A stretch of DNA of 64,000 nucleotides from Xanthobacter aminoxidans (lineage in GTDB: Bacteria; Pseudomonadota; Alphaproteobacteria; Rhizobiales; Xanthobacteraceae). The DNA lies in NCBI RefSeq assembly GCF_023571765.1, contig NZ_JAMJXC010000002.1, positions 1 to 64,000 on the forward strand. The letters are read 5' to 3'. This document shows positions 59,440 to 64,000 of the stretch, in pieces. Positions within the stretch are counted from its first letter, which is position 1. Every line of letters starts with the position of its first letter. The notes below the pieces were generated by a model. That model did not search any database. It was not told the DNA's origin and saw nothing but the letters and a program-made list of their open reading frames with translations. The position numbers and the translations under genes were made by a program.

Positions 59440-59961
59440 TCACACCGGGATGCACAAGGCGTTGTCGATGAGCAGGCTGTCATAGATGCAGATGCGCGAG
59501 GCGAGCTTGAGTCCCCCCTCCTCCCGCACGAAGCGGTCGATATAGCGACCCACCTGATGGATGGTGGCGTCCGGCCGGTCGAACAGCACCTGGAACACCA
59601 CATAGTTCGCGGTTGCGTCGATGCTGCCATCCACCGCCTCGGCGACCTTCAGATTGCCCACCATGTGCCGCAGATAGCGCGGCGCGAACATGGCGGTCTT
59701 CTCCAGCGCGAAGGCGCGGTCGCGAATCATGCCGCGGTTCTCGCAATAGATGAGGCCTACGGGGAGCTTCCGGTCGTAGTTCTCGCGGGAGATGATGTTG
59801 TAGAAGCCGTTGACGGTGAACATCTCGGCCCAGTCCGCGAGGCGCTGCTCGTCGAGGGCGGAGGCATAGGCCTCGTTGAAGGCCTCCACCTCTGCCTTCA
59901 GCAGCAGCGCATCGATGAGATCGTCACGGGAAGGCGCGTTGGCGCTTGAAGGATTCAGCAT
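59440..59961 (-). CDS. Aromatic ring-hydroxylating dioxygenase beta subunit
   Basis: 173 aa, cone-shaped SnoaL/NTF2-like fold of dioxygenase small subunits: EAFNEAYASALDEQRLADWAEMF, YNIISRENYDRKLPVGLIYCENRGM and the C-terminal IYDSLLIDNALCIPV strand. It resembles the anthranilate/benzoate type subunit. It provides structure to the alpha3beta3 enzyme. It lies 12 bp downstream of the fused alpha-subunit gene. Confidence 0.9.
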   Translation of the reverse strand: MLNPSSANAPSRDDLIDALLLKAEVEAFNEAYASALDEQRLADWAEMFTVNGFYNIISRENYDRKLPVGLIYCENRGMIRDRAFALEKTAMFAPRYLRHMVGNLKVAEAVDGSIDATANYVVFQVLFDRPDATIHQVGRYIDRFVREEGGLKLASRICIYDSLLIDNALCIPV

Positions 59962-59973
59962 GTTCGCGCCTCC

Positions 59974-62850
59974 TCAGGCGATGCCCATGGCGTCGCGCCA
60001 GTGGCGGTACATGGCACGGATGGCCGCTTCCGAAATGAGCGTATCGGCGGTACCCGCCTCGGTGCCGGGATCGAGCTTCACCAGATGCTCGCCACCCGGC
60101 ACGCCCAGCATGCCGTCCTGCACGAACTTGATGGCCTCGTTGTCCTCCAGCCCCAGGAAGCCGGCCGGCCCCATGAGGTTGCCCTGGCGCAGGCGATGGC
60201 GGGTCATCTCCTCGTCGTCACCCTCGAAGCCGAACATGGTCCATTTCATGATGAATTCGTTCGGACCGGTCGGCACGATGTGACGGATGCCTAGCGTGTT
60301 CATCTCCCGCTGCACGATGAGGTTCGGCCAGATGGTCGCCATGGTGACGGACCAGGGGCTGTCGAACTCGTCGATGAAGTCCATGAAGCGCGGCTCCTCA
60401 AGGGTCATGCCCTCCTTGTAGGCGCGCATTTCCTTCTTCTTGTCGGCGTCGATGTGGGTGGTGTCCGATTTGGCGGAAGCCATCACCCCGTGCCGGCCCG
60501 AAGGGTCCGCCAACATCAGCGACTTGTTGCCCGCGACCAGCAGGCCGAACGTGACCAGGAAGGTGTGCAGCAGGGTTGCGTGATAGGGGTCCTTGAGGTT
60601 CTCGTGATAGAGCTTCCAGTTGCCCGGCAGGCTATGGCGATAATGGCCGAGCAGCTTGGGCTTGCGGCCGTCAAAGGTGGCCTCGAACTCCCGCAGCACC
60701 TCAGGTCCGAGATACTCGGGGAAGCTCTCCATGCCGTCGGCATAGGAGGCGAAGACGACGCCGCGATGCGTGGTGACGTTGAGTTGCTTCAGGCCATGGT
60801 CGGCCGGCTTGAAGTCCTTCGGCATGCCGCCCTTGCCGTCCACCCCACGGCGGAAGGGCACGCCCACGAGGTTGCCCTTCAAATCGTAGGACCACTGGTG
60901 ATAGGGGCAGACGAACTCCTTGGCATTGCCCGACAAATCCCGGCAGAACTCGGCCGCGCGATGGGCGCAGCGGTTCTCGAAGACGTGGATCGTGCCGTCT
61001 TCCGCGCGGGCCACCACCACGGGGGTCGGGCCGACATTGGAGCGGATGAAGTCGCCGGGATTCTCGATCTCGCATTCCAGCGCGACGAAATTCCAGGTGC
61101 GGCCGTGGAAGATGCGCTCAACCTCGCGCTGGTACACGGTTTCGTCGGTGTAGACCCAGTCGGGGATGATGGACAGGCCTTCCTGCGGCCACACATATTT
61201 CTTGGCGAACTGGACGTCGGGGCTCGCGCTCATGTCGTCCTCCTCGGGATCGATTGGCGTGGGATTGGTTTCTTGGGGTGCAAGAAGACGCGCGCCGTGG
61301 GCGGCAAGGTCGAAGGGGGTGTCGGATACCAGTTCCGCGCGGGCGGCGCGGATGGCGGCGGCATCGGAGAAGGCGATCACGGCCGTGACGCGGCCGTCGG
61401 CGAGGGTGCGGTAGACGGCGCCGGCCGCACCATCGGTGCCAGTCAAGGCCACTTCATTTCCAGTTCCGGGCACGCCCAGCATCTGGATGTTGAGGCCGAA
61501 CTGGTCGGTCCAGAACCACGGCGCCTTCTCAGTGCGCGCGGCGGTGTCGCCGGCGATGCTGCGGCCGGCGGCGGCGCCTTGCTCCTCGGCATTCCGCCAG
61601 CTCTCCAGCCGGCCGCGCCGGCCGTCGAGGGGCACATGGTGGAGCGCGCAATCGCCCGCCGCCCAGATGCCGTCGACGCTGGTGCGCCCGAACGCATCCA
61701 CCACGATCCCGCCCGCGACCTCGCAGCCGGCAAGGGCCGCAAGCGCGGTCTCCGGCACGAGGCCCACACCCACCAGCACGGTGTCGGCAAAGATCTCGCC
61801 AGTTGTCGTCGCGAGCGCCAGAGCCCCGTCCCGCGCAGTGATGGCTTCCACCGCAACATCGCGTCGGACCTCGACGCCATGGGCTTCGGCAAGCCGACGG
61901 AAGGCCGCGCCGAGGGCGGGCGGCAGGAGGCGCGACATCAGCTCGCCCTCGCGCTCCAGCAGCACGACCTTGAGGCCGCGCGCCCGGGCGGCAGAGGCGA
62001 GTTCCAATCCGATGAAGCCGCCGCCCACCACCGCGACCGTGCGCGCGGACGCCAGGGACGCCGCGATGGCCTCCGCATCCTCAAGGGTGCGCAGGTGGTG
62101 AACACCCGGCAGATCATCGCCGGGAATACCGAGGCGCCGGGCCGTTCCGCCAGTGGCGATGAGTAGGGCGCCATAGGGAATTTGCGCGTTATCCGAGAGG
62201 GTTGCGACCCGCGCCTCCGCATCGACAGCTGTGACGCGTACGCCCGGATGGAAGGTCACGCCCAGCGCCGCCACGTCGGCGGGCGGCAGGCGACAGGCGG
62301 ACGCGCGATCGAAGGCGTCGCCAAGCGCTTCCTTGGAGAGCGGAGGCCGCTCATAGGGCAGATGCGGCTCGGCGCCGACGAGGTGGATGGGAGCCGAAAA
62401 ACCGGCCGCCCGTGCTGCGCGGATGGCGGCGGCGGCGGCCTGTCCGGCCCCGGCGATGACCAGGGGCAGGGAGCTTCCGCCCGTGTTTTCAGCTACTTGA
62501 ACCTCTTCCAGCGGTCCGGCATCAGAAGGGCTCTCGCTGGCGCTATCGAGGTCCACGAACACCGCGCCGCCCTCCACCTTGGCGGCATAGGTGGCGAGGT
62601 CCTGGGTGAGAGGGGCGCACAGGGCGCGGCCGGTGCGGATGTCGAAGACGCCCTGGTGGAGGGGGCATTCGATGGTGCCGTCCTCCACATAGCCGTCCTT
62701 CAGGAAGGCCAGCGCGTGGGTGCAGATACCATGGGTGGCGTGAACCTCATTTCCCATACGAAACAAGGCGATAGGGACACCATCCACCTCGACGCCGGTG
62801 ACGCCGCCGTCGCGCAGCGCGTCGAGTTCCGCCACCTTTCTGAAACCCAT
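59974..62850 (-). CDS. Fused Rieske ferredoxin - ferredoxin reductase - dioxygenase alpha subunit
   Basis: 958 aa in one frame. Residues 1-105: Rieske ferredoxin (C43-x-H45, C62-x2-H65). Residues about 128-530: FAD/NADH ferredoxin reductase (VIAGAGQAAAAAIRAARA, RPPLSKEAL, VVGGGFIGLELASA, GIWAAGDCA). Residues 540-958: catalytic alpha subunit with its Rieske centre (C628, H630, C648, H651) and mononuclear iron ligands in DPYHATLLH (H757, H762). It would carry electrons from NADH to the active site within one chain. The ATG at 62850 has GGGAGGACG. An internal ATG at 61233 has a perfect GAGGAGG five to six bases upstream, so a separate 419-aa alpha subunit may also be made. It is followed by the beta subunit and amidase. 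Confidence 0.9.
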   Translation of the reverse strand: MGFRKVAELDALRDGGVTGVEVDGVPIALFRMGNEVHATHGICTHALAFLKDGYVEDGTIECPLHQGVFDIRTGRALCAPLTQDLATYAAKVEGGAVFVDLDSASESPSDAGPLEEVQVAENTGGSSLPLVIAGAGQAAAAAIRAARAAGFSAPIHLVGAEPHLPYERPPLSKEALGDAFDRASACRLPPADVAALGVTFHPGVRVTAVDAEARVATLSDNAQIPYGALLIATGGTARRLGIPGDDLPGVHHLRTLEDAEAIAASLASARTVAVVGGGFIGLELASAARARGLKVVLLEREGELMSRLLPPALGAAFRRLAEAHGVEVRRDVAVEAITARDGALALATTTGEIFADTVLVGVGLVPETALAALAGCEVAGGIVVDAFGRTSVDGIWAAGDCALHHVPLDGRRGRLESWRNAEEQGAAAGRSIAGDTAARTEKAPWFWTDQFGLNIQMLGVPGTGNEVALTGTDGAAGAVYRTLADGRVTAVIAFSDAAAIRAARAELVSDTPFDLAAHGARLLAPQETNPTPIDPEEDDMSASPDVQFAKKYVWPQEGLSIIPDWVYTDETVYQREVERIFHGRTWNFVALECEIENPGDFIRSNVGPTPVVVARAEDGTIHVFENRCAHRAAEFCRDLSGNAKEFVCPYHQWSYDLKGNLVGVPFRRGVDGKGGMPKDFKPADHGLKQLNVTTHRGVVFASYADGMESFPEYLGPEVLREFEATFDGRKPKLLGHYRHSLPGNWKLYHENLKDPYHATLLHTFLVTFGLLVAGNKSLMLADPSGRHGVMASAKSDTTHIDADKKKEMRAYKEGMTLEEPRFMDFIDEFDSPWSVTMATIWPNLIVQREMNTLGIRHIVPTGPNEFIMKWTMFGFEGDDEEMTRHRLRQGNLMGPAGFLGLEDNEAIKFVQDGMLGVPGGEHLVKLDPGTEAGTADTLISEAAIRAMYRHWRDAMGIA

Positions 62851-62883
62851 CGCGTCCTCCCACCGTTTCCGGCGATTTTAATC

Positions 62884-62910
62884 AGTATACTTTGCATTTT
62901 CGGGCGACAA
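62884..62910 (-). promoter_or_regulatory. Putative promoter and AGTATACT operator of the dioxygenase operon
   Basis: The minus strand has TTGTCG (62905-62910) and TATACT (62884-62889) 15 bp apart, a short but possible sigma70 spacing. The -10 lies in the palindrome AGTATACT, whose GTATAC core is typical of FadR-type GntR regulators. It ends 34 bp before the ATG. Confidence 0.45.
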
Positions 62911-62936
62911 GACACCCGGCATTCGCACATTCCACA

Positions 62937-64000
62937 TCAGTTCAGGTGGCGTTCCACCCAGGTTTTCACCCGTTCACACCACGTTGCCAGTACCACTTTG
63001 AAAATGCCGGTTGCCGAGAGTCCCGTCGCAGCGGTCGGCGCCTCCCCCTTCAGGGCGGCGGCGAGATTGGCCGCAAACACCCCCGTCAGGTGTGAGACGA
63101 GATTTTGCACGAGCGCCCCCCGTGAAAACTGGGCGAGGGGGCCGGAGATGCGGTAGCGCAGCGCGAGGTCGATGGCGCTGCCCGTGCCGGCCGGCTTCAG
63201 GGCGAAGGTGATCTCGCCATGGGCTCTTGAGCCGGAGCCACCGTCCCGGCCGGAGCCGTTGACGAGGCCGGTCCGGGCGGCGTCGTCGAAGGTCACGGTG
63301 GCGTCGCCGCCGAAGGCCGCCTTGATGGGGCCGAAGGTGACGACCATGCGGCCCTCCAGCCGCTCCCCGTCGAAGGCCGTGACCTCGGCACCGGGCAGGC
63401 AGCGGGCGATGAGGTGGATGTCCTTCAGCGCCGGCCAGACGACCTCCGGCGCGGCATCCACCGTGAGGCTCTGGCGGATCTCGCTGCCGCCCGCGCCCAC
63501 CACCGCCGGCGCCGACGCGGCCTTCACAGCGGAAGCCGCAGCAGCCACCGGCGCGGGCGCGGCAGCAGCCGCGATGCCGGCCGCCTCCGCCTGTGCGCAC
63601 GGCGCCTTTCCGGCCGAGACGGCGCAGACGGCGTTCACGATGCCCACATAGCCGGTGCAGCGGCAGAGGTTGCCGCTCAGTTCCTCACGCACCGTGCGCT
63701 CGGAACTCTCCCCCAGGCGGCTCACGATGTCGCGGGAGGAGATGAGCATGCCCGGCGTGCAGAAGCCGCACTGGAGCGCATGATGGACGGAGAAGGCCTC
63801 GCGCAGCTCGCCCATCAGCGCATCGCCATCGAAGCCCTCGATGGTGCGGATGTCCGCCCCGTCGCAGGCGGCGGCGGAGGCGATGCAGGAGCGCTGCGGC
63901 TTGCCGTCGATGAGCACGGTGCAGGCGCCGCACACCCCCTGCTCGCAGCCGAGATGCGTGCCGGTGAGGTTCAGTTCCTCGCGCAGGAAATCGGCGAGAT
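62937..64000 (-). CDS. [2Fe-2S] small subunit of molybdenum hydroxylase type fused to CoxG domain (partial)
   Basis: Cut by the window end; at least 354 codons are present. The first part carries two [2Fe-2S] motifs: the plant-type loop EQGVCGACTVLIDG with its cysteines, and CGFCTPG with a later LCRCTGY, as in CoxS/xanthine dehydrogenase small subunits. An alanine-rich linker leads to a C-terminal CoxG-like SRPBCC domain (VDAAPEVVWPALKDIHLIARCLPGAE) and a hydrophobic/amphipathic tail for membrane contact. It passes electrons from a molybdenum hydroxylase acting on a heterocycle, aldehyde or CO; the large subunits must lie outside the window. Confidence 0.88.
   Translation of the reverse strand, partial: LADFLREELNLTGTHLGCEQGVCGACTVLIDGKPQRSCIASAAACDGADIRTIEGFDGDALMGELREAFSVHHALQCGFCTPGMLISSRDIVSRLGESSERTVREELSGNLCRCTGYVGIVNAVCAVSAGKAPCAQAEAAGIAAAAAPAPVAAAASAVKAASAPAVVGAGGSEIRQSLTVDAAPEVVWPALKDIHLIARCLPGAEVTAFDGERLEGRMVVTFGPIKAAFGGDATVTFDDAARTGLVNGSGRDGGSGSRAHGEITFALKPAGTGSAIDLALRYRISGPLAQFSRGALVQNLVSHLTGVFAANLAAALKGEAPTAATGLSATGIFKVVLATWCERVKTWVERHLN

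Overview
The window is GC-rich, tightly packed DNA that looks like the chromosome of a free-living or symbiotic nitrogen-fixing alphaproteobacterium. The gene content and NifA type suggest Xanthobacteraceae (Xanthobacter or Azorhizobium-like); that placement is inference. Supporting it are the 5' end of nifH, a NifA with the oxygen-sensing cysteine pattern of alphaproteobacteria, sigma54 promoters with NifA upstream sites, the TIGR02300-aroA-cmk block and a DnaA-like/DUF6456-like pair.

Region 1 (1-8.3 kb, minus strand) is a nitrogen-fixation block: nifA, a 2[4Fe-4S] ferredoxin, sufB-sufC-sufD-sufS and the start of nifH. Two promoters (before the ferredoxin and before nifH) each carry NifA sites (TGT-N10-ACA), an IHF consensus match and a -24/-12 element. 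The layout suggests that a SUF Fe-S assembly machine is expressed under NifA control to feed nitrogenase.

Region 2 (8.3-25.6 kb) is mainly housekeeping: a GGDEF-EAL protein, coaBC-dut, an Rrf2 regulator and cysK, a DnaA-like/DUF6456-like pair, a group II decarboxylase, ilvD, a GAF-GGDEF cyclase, tRNA-Ala(GGC), a TIGR02300 protein, aroA, cmk, a luciferase-like monooxygenase and a fumarylacetoacetase-family hydrolase.

Region 3 (25.6-32.8 kb, minus strand) holds a LodA-like quinoprotein oxidase fused to a beta-propeller, its LodB-like flavoprotein, an aromatic-type FAD hydroxylase, an acyl carrier protein and a ketosynthase. Region 4 (32.9-44.1 kb) has a heme oxygenase, periplasmic Cu/Zn SOD, a branched-chain amino acid type binding protein, an EamA exporter, a short dikinase-like protein translationally coupled to a 647-aa protein of unknown function, a GST, and a divergent LysR/MFS pair.

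Region 5 (44.2-64 kb) is a catabolic region. A CoA-transferase, TetR regulator, old-yellow-enzyme, beta-hydroxyacid dehydrogenase and enoyl-CoA hydratase lie on the plus strand; a hydratase, shikimate-dehydrogenase-like enzyme and NMT1-type binding protein lie on the minus strand. Four matching 16-bp palindromes (STAAC-N6-GTTAM) tie them together as a probable TetR regulon. A base-composition-shifted segment with one unknown gene sits between their 3' ends. Beyond it lie a MarR regulator with a perfect palindrome, a second NMT1-type binding protein, an amidase, and a Rieske dioxygenase whose ferredoxin, reductase and alpha subunit are all in one reading frame with its beta subunit downstream. 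A partial [2Fe-2S]-CoxG fusion of the molybdenum-hydroxylase type closes the window.
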